A stretch of DNA of 38,271 bases. It comes from Gaiellales bacterium. Its GTDB lineage: Bacteria > Actinomycetota > Thermoleophilia > Gaiellales > JAICJC01. Made by a program: the position numbers and the translations under genes. Location: positions 1 through 38,271 of the forward strand of contig DASUHM010000042.1 in the NCBI GenBank assembly GCA_036273515.1, read 5' to 3'. The notes beneath the pieces were generated by a model that was not told the DNA's origin, did no database searches, and saw only the letters and a program-made list of their open reading frames with translations. Within the stretch, counting starts at the first letter, position 1. Each line of letters begins with the position of its first letter. Shown here one piece after another: positions 23,123 through 30,315 of this stretch.

Positions 23123-24568
23123 TCAGGAGGCGAGCCAGCCGGCGATCCGCAGCGCCGCCACGACGATCGGGATGTTTGTCGTCGCCCGCGGGGTCTGCGG
23201 GAAGAGCGAGCCATCCGCGACGACCAGGCCCTCGACGCCGTGCACGCGGCCGCGCTCGTCGCAGGCGATGCCGAGGGCGCACGATCCGACGGGATGCCAG
23301 TAGTGGATGATCTCCCGGCGGATCGCGTCGGGCGTGCGGAGCGGCGCGCCGACCTCGTCGCCGAGCAATCCACCGAGCTCGGGGCGCGCGATCATGTCGT
23401 GCGCGAGCTCGATGCCCTCGGCGAGCACGGCCAGGTCGCGCTCGTCGGGATCGGTCAGGAACCGGTGATCGAGTAGCGGCGCCGCGTCGGGGTCTGCGCT
23501 GGCCAGCTTGACGGTGCCGCGCGAGCGGGGATCGACGTTCGCGATCAGCACCTCGACACAGCCGTCCTCCTCGGGCGCGGGGATCAGGTGAAGGTCGAAC
23601 GTGCCGTTCTCGCTGAAGGACGAAGCGACCTTCGCCAGCGACTGCTCGTCCGGCACCGGCCGGCCCGTGGCGGCGAACGCCTCCGTCCGCGCAACCAGCT
23701 CGTCTCCGGCGCGGATCTTGATCCGGGAGGTGGGGTGGTCGTGCAGGTTGGCGCCGACGCCGGGGTTGTCCGCGACGACATCGATCCCGACCTCGCGGAG
23801 GTGCTCCGCCGGGCCGATCCCGGAGCGCAGCAGCACCGCCGGCGTGCCGTAGGCGCCGGCCGCGAGCACCACCGTGTCCGCCCTCACCTCGAGCGGCTGC
23901 CCGTCGACGATCGCGCGCACGCCAATCGCCCGGCTGCCCTCGACGAGCACGCGGTCGACGAGGGCGTGACTCCGCACCTCGAGCTCCGGACGTGAGCGGA
24001 CGGGGTCGAGGAACGCGAAGGCCGTATTCCAGCGGATGCCGTCCGGCGAGTTGGAGGGCTCGGCGCCGATGCCGGGGACGCCGTCGAGCGTGTCCAGGTC
24101 GTCGACGCGCGGCAGGCCGAGGGCGAGCCCCGCATCGATGAATCCGCGGTGCAGCGGGGTCAGGTCGTCGTCGGCGAACCGGCGCACGCGCATCTGCTGC
24201 GACGTCCGCTCGAACAGCGGCAGCAGCTCATCGGCCGACCAGCCCGCGAGCCCCCACCCGTCGTAGTCGGCGCGGTGTCCCCAGCACACCGTGCACCCGT
24301 TGTGGGCCGAGCAGCCGCCGATCACCAGGGCGCGCTCGTAGGGCAGGTCGCGCCCGGGCAGGTCGGCGCCTGCGCGGTAGCCCCAGTCGTGCGTCTCCGG
24401 GATCGTCGCCGAGCTGACCAGCTCCTCAGGCCAGCGCCCGGAGTCGAACGCCCCGTAGTCCGGGCCGGCCTCTAGCACGACAACACGGTGCCCGGCGGCG
24501 ACCAGTTCCGCCGCGACCACGGCGCCGGCCGTCCCTCCACCGCACACGACCACGTCGGTCCGGATCAC
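23123..24568 (-). CDS. GMC-family FAD oxidoreductase
   Basis: 481-aa flavoprotein of the glucose-methanol-choline family, oxidising an alcohol or sugar. N-terminal dinucleotide-binding fold CGGGTAGAVVAAELVAAGH with the acidic end of strand 2 (VVVLEAGPD); GMC signature 1 region GGCSAHNGCTVCWGHRADYDGW; substrate half with the active-site His425 (YWHPVGSCALG) and Asn465 (TTNIP) where many members have a second His. No signal peptide. GTG start at 24568 lies 6 nt after TAGACT on the minus strand, so the mRNA may be leaderless. Substrate unknown; the His/Asn pair is typical of choline- and alcohol-oxidase-type members. Confidence 0.9.
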   Translation of the reverse strand: MIRTDVVVCGGGTAGAVVAAELVAAGHRVVVLEAGPDYGAFDSGRWPEELVSSATIPETHDWGYRAGADLPGRDLPYERALVIGGCSAHNGCTVCWGHRADYDGWGLAGWSADELLPLFERTSQQMRVRRFADDDLTPLHRGFIDAGLALGLPRVDDLDTLDGVPGIGAEPSNSPDGIRWNTAFAFLDPVRSRPELEVRSHALVDRVLVEGSRAIGVRAIVDGQPLEVRADTVVLAAGAYGTPAVLLRSGIGPAEHLREVGIDVVADNPGVGANLHDHPTSRIKIRAGDELVARTEAFAATGRPVPDEQSLAKVASSFSENGTFDLHLIPAPEEDGCVEVLIANVDPRSRGTVKLASADPDAAPLLDHRFLTDPDERDLAVLAEGIELAHDMIARPELGGLLGDEVGAPLRTPDAIRREIIHYWHPVGSCALGIACDERGRVHGVEGLVVADGSLFPQTPRATTNIPIVVAALRIAGWLAS

Positions 24569-24672
24569 GCGGCGAGTCTACGTGCTCGCACCCTCGGTGC
24601 GGACGCCTTCCACCATCGGTGGCTGCGCCGCCGGATCGGCCCGGGAGCGGCTGTGGGTTTGCTGGGAGGCCG

Positions 24673-24690
24673 CTCTCAGCGGTCTCTCAG
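24673..24690 (+). promoter_or_regulatory. 11-bp-spaced direct repeats upstream of the two-component operon
   Basis: CTCTCAG occurs at 24673-24679 and 24684-24690, exactly 11 bp apart, the spacing of OmpR/PhoB-family head-to-tail binding sites. Likely autoregulation by the response regulator encoded downstream. Confidence 0.5.
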
Positions 24691-24764
24691 GGAATCCCCA
24701 CGCCCTCCGGAGGTGTGGCGCCGACCCTTCGAATCAACCAAGCAACTCGTTCGGAGGTACGTCG

Positions 24765-24935
24765 ATGACCATCACCGTGATCCTCAGCCTGCTCGTCTGC
24801 ATCGCCGGCCTCGGCCTCGTCGCCACTGCGATGGCCCTGCCGCTGCTCCTGCTCCCCGACGAGCCGGGCCGCTCACCTGGCTCACAGTCCGTTCACAGGA
24901 GATTCCCAGGTACGGTTGTCACCGTGAGGGCATGA
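24765..24935 (+). CDS. small single-span membrane protein, coupled to two-component genes
   Basis: 56-aa protein: one transmembrane helix (VILSLLVCIAGLGLVATAMALPLLLL, residues ~5-30) and a short polar tail. ATG 24765 has GGAGG 7 nt upstream; its TGA overlaps the response-regulator ATG (ATGA). Not recognised as a named family. Position and coupling suggest a small accessory or feedback protein for the histidine kinase, but it might be no more than a leader peptide. Its 3' part overlaps a second set of 11-bp repeats. Confidence 0.55.
   Translation: MTITVILSLLVCIAGLGLVATAMALPLLLLPDEPGRSPGSQSVHRRFPGTVVTVRA
24882..24909 (+). promoter_or_regulatory. second set of 11-bp-spaced direct repeats
   Basis: TCACAG (24882-24887), TCACAG (24893-24898) and TCCCAG (24904-24909) lie in a strict 11-bp period, 23 bp before the response-regulator start. 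Same motif type as the CTCTCAG repeats upstream. Confidence 0.5.
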
Positions 24936-25633
24936 GCACGGACGACTCGCGCGACTCGCGGCGGATCCTGGTCGTCGACGACGAGCCCTCGATCGTCGAC
25001 GCGGTGGCGACGGCGCTGCGCTACGAGGGCTTCGTCGTCCGCGAGGAGGGCACCGGCCGCGGCGCGATCTCGGCGGTCGTCGAGTTCGAGCCCGACCTGA
25101 TCGTTCTCGACTGGATGCTGCCCGACCTGGCCGGCATCGATGTCGGCCGGCGCCTGCGCGAGCGCGGGTTCAAGACCGCCATCCTCTTCCTCACCGCCAA
25201 GGACGGCGTGGCCGACAAGGTCGAGGCGCTGCGGGCCGGCGGCGACGACTACGTGACGAAGCCGTTCAGCCTGGCCGAGGTGGTCGCGCGCGTCGACGCG
25301 ATCCTGCGCCGGACGGACTCCCAGGAGCCGGCCGACGTCCTCCGCTTCGCCGACGTCACCCTCGACGAGACCCGGCACGAGGTGCACCGCGGCGACACCC
25401 GCGTCGACCTGACGGCCACCGAGTACGCGCTCCTGCGGTACTTCCTGCACAACCCGCGGCGGGTGCTTTCGAAAGGGCAGATCCTGCAGAACGTGTGGAA
25501 GTACGACTTCGCCGGCAACTCGAACGTCGTCCAGACCTACGTCAGCTACCTGCGCCGGAAGCTCGATGCGCTCGGCCCGCCGCTGATCCGCACGATCCGC
25601 CAGGTCGGATACATGCTCGACACCGAGCGCTGA
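24932..25633 (+). CDS. OmpR/PhoB-family response regulator
   Basis: 233-aa DNA-binding response regulator. Receiver domain (residues ~12-125): acidic pair VVDDEPS, phospho-acceptor Asp60 in LIVLDWMLPD, conserved Thr in FLTAKD and Lys in DYVTKPF. The C-terminal winged helix (~135-230) shows TATEYALLRYFLHNPRRVLSK and VQTYVSYLRRKLD recognition helix ending in RTIRQVGYML. Overlaps the small membrane protein and is followed 1 bp later by its kinase. Close in type to TcrX/MprA regulators of actinobacteria. Target genes unknown apart from the likely self-sites upstream. Confidence 0.95.
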   Translation: MSTDDSRDSRRILVVDDEPSIVDAVATALRYEGFVVREEGTGRGAISAVVEFEPDLIVLDWMLPDLAGIDVGRRLRERGFKTAILFLTAKDGVADKVEALRAGGDDYVTKPFSLAEVVARVDAILRRTDSQEPADVLRFADVTLDETRHEVHRGDTRVDLTATEYALLRYFLHNPRRVLSKGQILQNVWKYDFAGNSNVVQTYVSYLRRKLDALGPPLIRTIRQVGYMLDTER

Positions 25634-25634
25634 C

Positions 25635-27086
25635 GTGCTCGGGCGCTTCTCGCTGCGGGCGCGGCTCCTGTTCGGCGTCGTCCTCCTGGCCGCGGTCGGC
25701 CTGGCGGTTGCGGACGCGGCCACCTACGTCTCGCTGCGGTCGTTCCAGCTCGACCAGGTCGACGCCGCGCTCGATGCGGGCCATGTCCATGTCGAGCACA
25801 TGGCGTATCCGCCGACGCATGGCTTCGGGGGCAGCGGCGAGTCGACCGAGCCGACTGGCGACGGGCCGCCGGCCCAGGGGATCGACTGGTATGCCCTGAC
25901 CACCCTCGGCGGGCGGGTCGTCCTCGGGCACTTTCTCGTGCGCAGCGATGATCCGCCGCCGAAGCTGCCCAGCCACGTGAGCATTCCCGCGAAGCCGTCG
26001 CGGGGCTCCGAGCGGGTGGCGTACTTCACCGTGCACGCTGCGTCGGGCGACGACAGCTATCGCGTCCGGGCGTCGATCGACCCGCTCCGGCCCGGCCGCA
26101 TCCTGTTCGTCGCCGCGTCGCTGAACGGCGTGAACGACACGCTTCACCGCCTGATGCTGGTGGAGCTTCTGGTGTCGGGCGCCGTCCTCATCGCGATCGC
26201 GGCGCTCGGGCTGTGGGTGGTGCGCCTCGGCCTGCGGCCGCTGCGCGAGATCGAGGCGACCGCGGCGACGATCGCCTCCGGCGACCTCTCCCGGCGAGTC
26301 GAGCGGGCCGAGCCGAGGACCGAAGTGGGCCGCCTCGGCCTCTCCCTGAACGCGATGCTGGCCCAGATCGAGTCGGCGTTCAAGGCCCGCGAGGAGTCGG
26401 AGGGGCGGCTGCGCCGGTTCATCGCCGACGCGTCCCACGAGCTGCGCACGCCGCTGGCGGCGATCCGCGCCTACGCGGAGCTCTTCGGCCGCGGGGCTGC
26501 CGAGCGCCCCGACGATCTGGAGCGATCGATGTCAGGGATCAGCCGCGAGTCGGAGCGGATGAGCGTGCTCGTCGACGACCTGCTGCTGCTCGCCCGGCTC
26601 GACGAGGGCCGTCCGCTCGAGCGCGCGCCGGTCGACCTCGCGGAGATCGCCGGCGAGGCGGTCGACGCGGCCCGCGTGGTCGACCGCGACCGCCCGATCG
26701 AGGCATCGCTCGAGCCCGCCGTCGTCCTGGGCGACCGCGACCGTCTCCGCCAGGTGGTCGACAACCTGCTCGCCAACGTCCGCTCGCACACGCCGCCGGG
26801 CACCGAGGTGGAGGTCGGCGTCCATTCGATCGACGGCAAGGCGGTGCTCCGCGTCAGCGACGCGGGGCCGGGCTTCACGGAGGAGGAGGCCACCCAGGTG
26901 TTCCAGCGCTTCTACCGCGTCGACAGCTCGCGGGCGCGCGCGAGCGGCGGTGTCGGCCTGGGCCTCTCGATCGTGGCAGCCGTGGCGCAGGCGCATGGCG
27001 GCGATGCGACCGCGCGTCCGGCGCTCGGCGGTGGGGCGACGTTCGTCGTCACGATTCCCGCTCTTCTTGACACGACCATCGCGTAA
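25635..27086 (+). CDS. sensor histidine kinase
   Basis: 483-aa membrane kinase, partner of the preceding regulator. Two transmembrane helices (~residues 10-30 and ~172-195) enclose a ~140-aa extracytoplasmic sensor region that is Pro/Gly-rich and matches no named sensor fold I recognise. HAMP follows (~196-248), then HisKA with phospho-His268 in FIADASHELRTPLAAIRA, and HATPase_c with N box QVVDNLLANVRSH, G1 SDAGPGF, F box FQRFYRVD and G2 GVGLGLSIV. GTG 25635 starts 1 bp after the regulator stop. The 3' end contains the -35 of the next gene's promoter. Confidence 0.94.
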   Translation: MLGRFSLRARLLFGVVLLAAVGLAVADAATYVSLRSFQLDQVDAALDAGHVHVEHMAYPPTHGFGGSGESTEPTGDGPPAQGIDWYALTTLGGRVVLGHFLVRSDDPPPKLPSHVSIPAKPSRGSERVAYFTVHAASGDDSYRVRASIDPLRPGRILFVAASLNGVNDTLHRLMLVELLVSGAVLIAIAALGLWVVRLGLRPLREIEATAATIASGDLSRRVERAEPRTEVGRLGLSLNAMLAQIESAFKAREESEGRLRRFIADASHELRTPLAAIRAYAELFGRGAAERPDDLERSMSGISRESERMSVLVDDLLLLARLDEGRPLERAPVDLAEIAGEAVDAARVVDRDRPIEASLEPAVVLGDRDRLRQVVDNLLANVRSHTPPGTEVEVGVHSIDGKAVLRVSDAGPGFTEEEATQVFQRFYRVDSSRARASGGVGLGLSIVAAVAQAHGGDATARPALGGGATFVVTIPALLDTTIA

Positions 27087-27119
27087 GCCTATTCTTACGC
27101 GTTAGTGGAGGCTTACGCG
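27067..27119 (+). promoter_or_regulatory. promoter and self-overlapping operator of the ArsR-type gene
   Basis: TTGACA (27067-27072), 17-bp spacer, TATTCT (27090-27095): a near-consensus housekeeping promoter with start expected at 27102-27104, so the GTG at 27105 is leaderless or nearly so. The inverted repeat CGCGTAAG (27080-27087) / CTTACGCG (27094-27101) covers the -10, and a third half-site CTTACGCG lies at 27112-27119, 18 bp on, inside the gene. An ArsR-type repressor bound here would block its own transcription. Confidence 0.7.
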
Positions 27120-27425
27120 TACGACGGGTGGACGGCGCTCGGGGATCCCACCAGGAGGGCGATCTTCGAGCGGCTCGTCGAGCGTCCGTACGCCGTGGGC
27201 GAGCTTGCGGCCGAGCTGCCCGTCACGCGCCCGGCCGTGTCGCAGCACCTGAAGGTGCTGAAGGGCGCCGGCCTCGTGGCCGACCGCCAGTCCGGCAAGC
27301 AGCGGATCTACCGCGTCGATCCCGCAGGCCTGGCGCAGCTGCGGGGCGAGCTGGAGGCGTTCTGGACGAAGAGCCTCGCCGCCTACAAGGTCATCGTCGA
27401 GCAACCCGAGGAGGGAACCGAATGA
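27105..27425 (+). CDS. ArsR-type winged-helix repressor
   Basis: 106-aa transcription regulator of the metalloregulator-like/ArsR fold without metal-site cysteines. The motif ALGDPTRRAIFERLVERPYAVGELA and recognition helix TRPAVSQHLKVLKGAGLV are characteristic, followed by the wing RQSGKQRIYRVDP. The C-terminal helix (AFWTKSLAAYK) is that of the subclass always coupled to SRPBCC/AHSA1 genes, as here (ATGA overlap with the next gene). GTG start supported by the promoter geometry; a GGAGG within the first codons is coincidental. Very likely autoregulated. Inducing signal unknown. Confidence 0.92.
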   Translation: MEAYAYDGWTALGDPTRRAIFERLVERPYAVGELAAELPVTRPAVSQHLKVLKGAGLVADRQSGKQRIYRVDPAGLAQLRGELEAFWTKSLAAYKVIVEQPEEGTE

Positions 27426-27916
27426 GCACCGAGACGACCGGAACCACCGACACGGCCGTGCGCATGTCGATCGTCGTCGACGCGCCGATCGAGCGCGCCT
27501 TCGACGTCTTCACCACGCGCTTTGGCAGCTTCAAGCCGCGCGACCACAACCTGCTGGGCGACGTCGACATCGCCGAGACCGTGTTCGAGCCGCGAGTCGG
27601 CGGCTATCTCTACGACCGCGGGGTCGACGGCAGTGAGTGCCGCTTCGCGCGCGTGCTCGCCTACGAGCCGCCGCACCGCGTGCTCATGAGCTGGCAGATC
27701 AGCCCGCAGTGGCAGCTCGAGAGCGATCCCGAGAAGGCGAGCGAATGGGAGGTGCGCTTCGTCGCCGAGGCGCCCGAGCGTACCCGGGTCGAGCTCGAGC
27801 ACCGCCATCTCGACCGCCACGGCGACGGCTGGGAGCATGTCCGCGACGGCGTCAACGGCGCCGAGGGCTGGCCGCTCTACCTGCGGCGCTACGGCGACCT
27901 CTTCGCGCAGGGCTAG
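27422..27916 (+). CDS. SRPBCC/AHSA1-type ligand-binding protein
   Basis: 164-aa soluble START-like domain protein: RMSIVVDAPIERAFDVFT at the first strand-helix, GGYLYDRGVDGSECRFARVLAYEPPHRVLMSW mid-domain split over strands, and a C-terminal helix (EGWPLYLRRYGDLF). The fold binds hydrophobic ligands or acts as an Hsp90-activator-like module. Translationally coupled to the ArsR-type repressor (ATGA), the usual pairing, suggesting that it senses or removes the inducer. The stop is 6 bp before a strong hairpin. Confidence 0.9.
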   Translation: MSTETTGTTDTAVRMSIVVDAPIERAFDVFTTRFGSFKPRDHNLLGDVDIAETVFEPRVGGYLYDRGVDGSECRFARVLAYEPPHRVLMSWQISPQWQLESDPEKASEWEVRFVAEAPERTRVELEHRHLDRHGDGWEHVRDGVNGAEGWPLYLRRYGDLFAQG

Positions 27917-27921
27917 CGGTT

Positions 27922-28248
27922 CGCCCGGGGCCGGCCGCCATCCCGGCGGCCGGCCCCGGGCGCCGTCGGGCTGCGGCTCCTCGGCGACGAAGAGATCGTC
28001 GCCCGTCTCCGGATGCGGGCCGTTGAACACGGCGCCGGACTCGAGGAACGCGTCCCGCGAGAAGCGGTAGAGGTGCTCGCCCGTGCCCGTCAGCGCCCGC
28101 GCCGCCGGGTGCTCGACCATCTCGTACACCTTCAGCTTGTTGTTCCGCGCGTGCCGCCGAGACGCTCCTGGACCGCGGCCGCGCCGGCCGGATCCGGGCC
28201 GGGCGGGGGCGGCAGCGAGGTCTGCAGGCTGTCGACGCGAAGGATCAT
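27922..28248 (-). pseudogene. internally deleted manganese catalase
   Basis: Relic of a Mn-catalase. The intact start (AGGAGG then ATG at 28248) encodes MILRVDSLQTSLP and PDPAGAAAVQERLGG, the normal N-terminus of the family. It then jumps into another frame at RNNKLKVYEMVEHPAARALTG, which in intact Mn-catalases lies past residue ~160, and jumps again to GEHLYRFSRDAFLESGAVFNGPHPETG, the C-terminal tail. The four-helix di-manganese core is gone, so it cannot be a catalase. The first frame ends after 38 codons at 28132-28134. Two separate deletions are needed. The C-terminal frame no longer stops at a family-like position and runs through the terminator hairpin. Confidence 0.75.
27923..27961. 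terminator. perfect 17-bp hairpin
   Basis: A 17-bp perfect stem (arms 27923-27939 and 27945-27961) with a 5-base loop starts 6 bp after the SRPBCC stop. No T tract follows, as is common in high-GC genomes. It lies between convergent units and could stop transcription from both sides. Confidence 0.6.
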
Positions 28249-28317
28249 GGTGCCTCCTCTGGTGGGTACTTGGGGAGGCCTAACTGGCCGCCGGCCGCGC
28301 CCGGGAACCACGGATCG

Positions 28318-29478
28318 TCAGGTGCGGTCGCGCCCGAGCTCGGCCTCGAGCGCGTCGAGCAGCCGCTCGAGGTCGCGAGGCCCGTTGTATCCGGCGAACG
28401 ACGGCCGGATCAGGGCCCGGTCGCCGAAGGCGAACACCGGCACCTCGATCCCGTGCTCCCCGATCAGCCGGTCGTGGAGCTCGTCCGGATCGTCGCAGGG
28501 GATCGGGCAGGCGACGAACTGGCCGACCATCTCCTCCGCCAGGAGCGGCGGGCATCCGAATCGCTCCGCGATCCGGGCACGGGCGTCCAGGGCGAGCTGC
28601 CCACAGGCGCCGCGGCGCGGCTCGAGATACGTGCCATGGAACGAGAGGGCCGCCGGCACGGACAGATATGCGGCCGGGTCGGACGTGCCCTGCCAGCTGC
28701 TGCGATGGACGAACGAGCAGTCGGAGTGATCGAGCAGGTCGGCGCACTCGGACCAGCCCCACGAGATGATGGTCGAGCCCATCCAGCGCTGGTGATCCGG
28801 GTGGACGTACAGGAAGGCCGCGCCCTTGGGCGCGACCAGCCACTTGTGCGCGTTCCCCGTGTAGATGTCGGCCCCGAGCCCGCGCACGTCGACGGGCACC
28901 TGGCCCGGGGCGTGGGCGCCGTCGACGACCGTCAGGACGCCCCGCTCCGACGCCGCCGCGCAGAGCCGGTCGACCGGCAGGATCGCGGCGGTCGGCGACG
29001 TGATGTGGCTCATGGTCAGCGCCCGCGTTCGCTCGGAGAAGCCGGCGGTGATCGCCTCGACGACGCCGTCGGGCGTGAGCGGCACCGGCAGCTCGACCTT
29101 GCGGTAGGCGGCGCCCTGCGCCTCGCACGCCGCCCGCCAGGCCAGGTCGCACGCGCCGTACTCGTGGTCGCAGCTCAGGATCTCGTCGCCCGGCTCCAGG
29201 CGCAGCGACCGCGCCACCACGTTGATGCCCGTCGTCGCGTTGGGGACGAGGGTCAGGTCGTCCGCGCTCGCACCGACGTAGCCGGCGAGCTCCCGCCGCG
29301 CGTCGGCCAGCGCCGGCTCGAGGGTGCGCGTGAGGAAGCCGGTCGGCTGGCGCTCGAGCTCGCGCTGCCACCGCTGATACGTCTCGAACACCGGAATCGG
29401 TGCGGCGCCGAACGCGCCATGGTTCAGATAGCAGACATCGGGATCGAGCAGGAAGCGGCGTCGCAGCTCGGTGCTCAC
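28318..29478 (-). CDS. class V aminotransferase, isopenicillin-N-epimerase-like
   Basis: 386-aa PLP enzyme of fold type I. The N-terminal DVCYLNHGAFGAAPIPVFE is typical of the isopenicillin N epimerase/cysteine desulfurase-like group; the PLP Asp lies in VVDGAHAPG and the Schiff-base Lys in GNAHKWLVAPKG; NATTGINVV binds phosphate. The C-terminal domain is complete. Despite the family name it is more likely a racemase, lyase or hercynylcysteine-lyase-type enzyme; no pathway genes are adjacent to decide. GTG start at 29478. The Mn-catalase relic lies 69 bp downstream. Confidence 0.88.
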   Translation of the reverse strand: MSTELRRRFLLDPDVCYLNHGAFGAAPIPVFETYQRWQRELERQPTGFLTRTLEPALADARRELAGYVGASADDLTLVPNATTGINVVARSLRLEPGDEILSCDHEYGACDLAWRAACEAQGAAYRKVELPVPLTPDGVVEAITAGFSERTRALTMSHITSPTAAILPVDRLCAAASERGVLTVVDGAHAPGQVPVDVRGLGADIYTGNAHKWLVAPKGAAFLYVHPDHQRWMGSTIISWGWSECADLLDHSDCSFVHRSSWQGTSDPAAYLSVPAALSFHGTYLEPRRGACGQLALDARARIAERFGCPPLLAEEMVGQFVACPIPCDDPDELHDRLIGEHGIEVPVFAFGDRALIRPSFAGYNGPRDLERLLDALEAELGRDRT

Positions 29479-29485
29479 TCCCGCA

Positions 29486-29713
29486 TCATGACGCGAGCGA
29501 GCGCGATGCGCGCAGCAGCCCGAGGACGCCGTCGTTGACCGGATCGTCGACGCTGACCCCGCGGCCGGCGGAGCGCTTCGCCATCCGCCGGATCATGGGC
29601 AGAGGCTGCTCGACCAGATCAGACCGTGCGCGGGCGTCGTCGCGAGCGCGGCTCGCAAGGGAGTCCAGGCCGCTGTTCTGCCGGCGCGGCGGGCTCGCGG
29701 TCGCGATCTGCAC
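29486..29713 (-). CDS. candidate small protein, unknown
   Basis: 75-codon frame (GTG 29713) with good G/C third-position bias, ending 7 bp before the aminotransferase start in the same direction. The last 36 residues, from an internal ATG (MIRRMAKRSAGRG, then VNDGVLGLLRASRSLAS), look most protein-like. No Shine-Dalgarno is evident at either start and no family is recognised. It fills the otherwise empty 300-bp gap before 29782. Confidence 0.35.
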   Translation of the reverse strand: MQIATASPPRRQNSGLDSLASRARDDARARSDLVEQPLPMIRRMAKRSAGRGVSVDDPVNDGVLGLLRASRSLAS

Positions 29714-29781
29714 GGCCGCATTTCATGCGCGCAGCCTGGCGCCGTGTTTAGCGTCTCCCTTCGTCGGGGCACGCTTCCGCC

Positions 29782-29970
29782 ATGCGTCCCGCAGACCTTG
29801 CCAGCGGCATTGCGCGTCCGGCCCTCAGCGGCAGCATGCGCGCCCGCCAGACGAAGAAGGAGCAGGAGCGCGTCACCGTGAAGCAGTGGCTCGGGTTCGT
29901 CGCGGTCGCCGCATTCACGACCTGGCTGACCAAGCAGCTCGACGACGTGGTCGAGCGCCATCTCGCCTAG
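29782..29970 (+). CDS. small membrane protein, unknown
   Basis: Up to 62 aa; the last 30 residues (KQWLGFVAVAAFTTWLTKQLDDVVERHLA) form one membrane helix with an acidic tail. Three starts compete: ATG 29782, ATG 29836 and GTG 29878, the last with GGAG 10 nt upstream. GTTT-N16-17-GGGCAC upstream (from 29746) is a weak match to the stress promoter pattern. It overlaps the hydrolase relic tail to tail by 4 bp. Confidence 0.45.
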   Translation: MRPADLASGIARPALSGSMRARQTKKEQERVTVKQWLGFVAVAAFTTWLTKQLDDVVERHLA

Positions 29971-30290
29971 GTCCGACGAGCATCCACGCCCGACTCCACG
30001 CGCGCCCCGACGACGTGCTCGAGGTAGCGCAGCGCGACCTCCGCGTTGCCCGCATCGACGGCTGAGCAGGCGTCCGCCAGCACGGTGATCTGGTAGCCCA
30101 TCTCCCGCCTGTCGTTCGCGTAGATGACGGGCACCCCCGCCGACCGCGCCGAGGCGATCGCCGCCTCGAGGCTCGGGGCGGCCTCGCGGAACGCCGCGAA
30201 GAGCACCTCGCCGTCCGAATGCCCGAAGTCGGCGAGGACGTCCACGAGCACGAGCGCGTCGCCGTCTCTCACACACGCCAGTTTCCCCAT
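29967..30290 (-). pseudogene. internally deleted cysteine hydrolase (isochorismatase-like)
   Basis: 107-aa open frame. The first half (ALVLVDVLADFGHSDGE, SAGVPVIYANDR) is the normal N-terminus of the isochorismatase-like cysteine hydrolase family, with the catalytic Asp of VDVLADF. It joins directly to REMGYQITVLADACSAVDA and ALRYLEHVVGARV, the C-terminal end. The roughly 90-100 residues that carry the catalytic Lys and Cys are missing, yet the frame is kept. It cannot be an active hydrolase; a truncated folded product is possible. ATG 30290 has no Shine-Dalgarno; a GTG further in is an alternative. Confidence 0.7.
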
Positions 30291-30304
30291 GTCGGATCTG
30301 GGGA
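30284..30304. promoter_or_regulatory. inverted repeat at the head of the Mrp operon
   Basis: TCCCCA (30284-30289), 9 bp, TGGGGA (30299-30304) lies between the divergent hydrolase relic and mrpE. It overlaps a CATG that is an ATG on both strands. Possible operator for the antiporter operon. Confidence 0.35.
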
Positions 30305-30315
30305 ATCGACTTCTC

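Noticed and set aside
27383-28129. A 248-codon minus-strand protein running through the SRPBCC gene
   Set aside because: Only its first ~70 residues resemble a protein (Mn-catalase tail); the rest is antisense to the SRPBCC gene.
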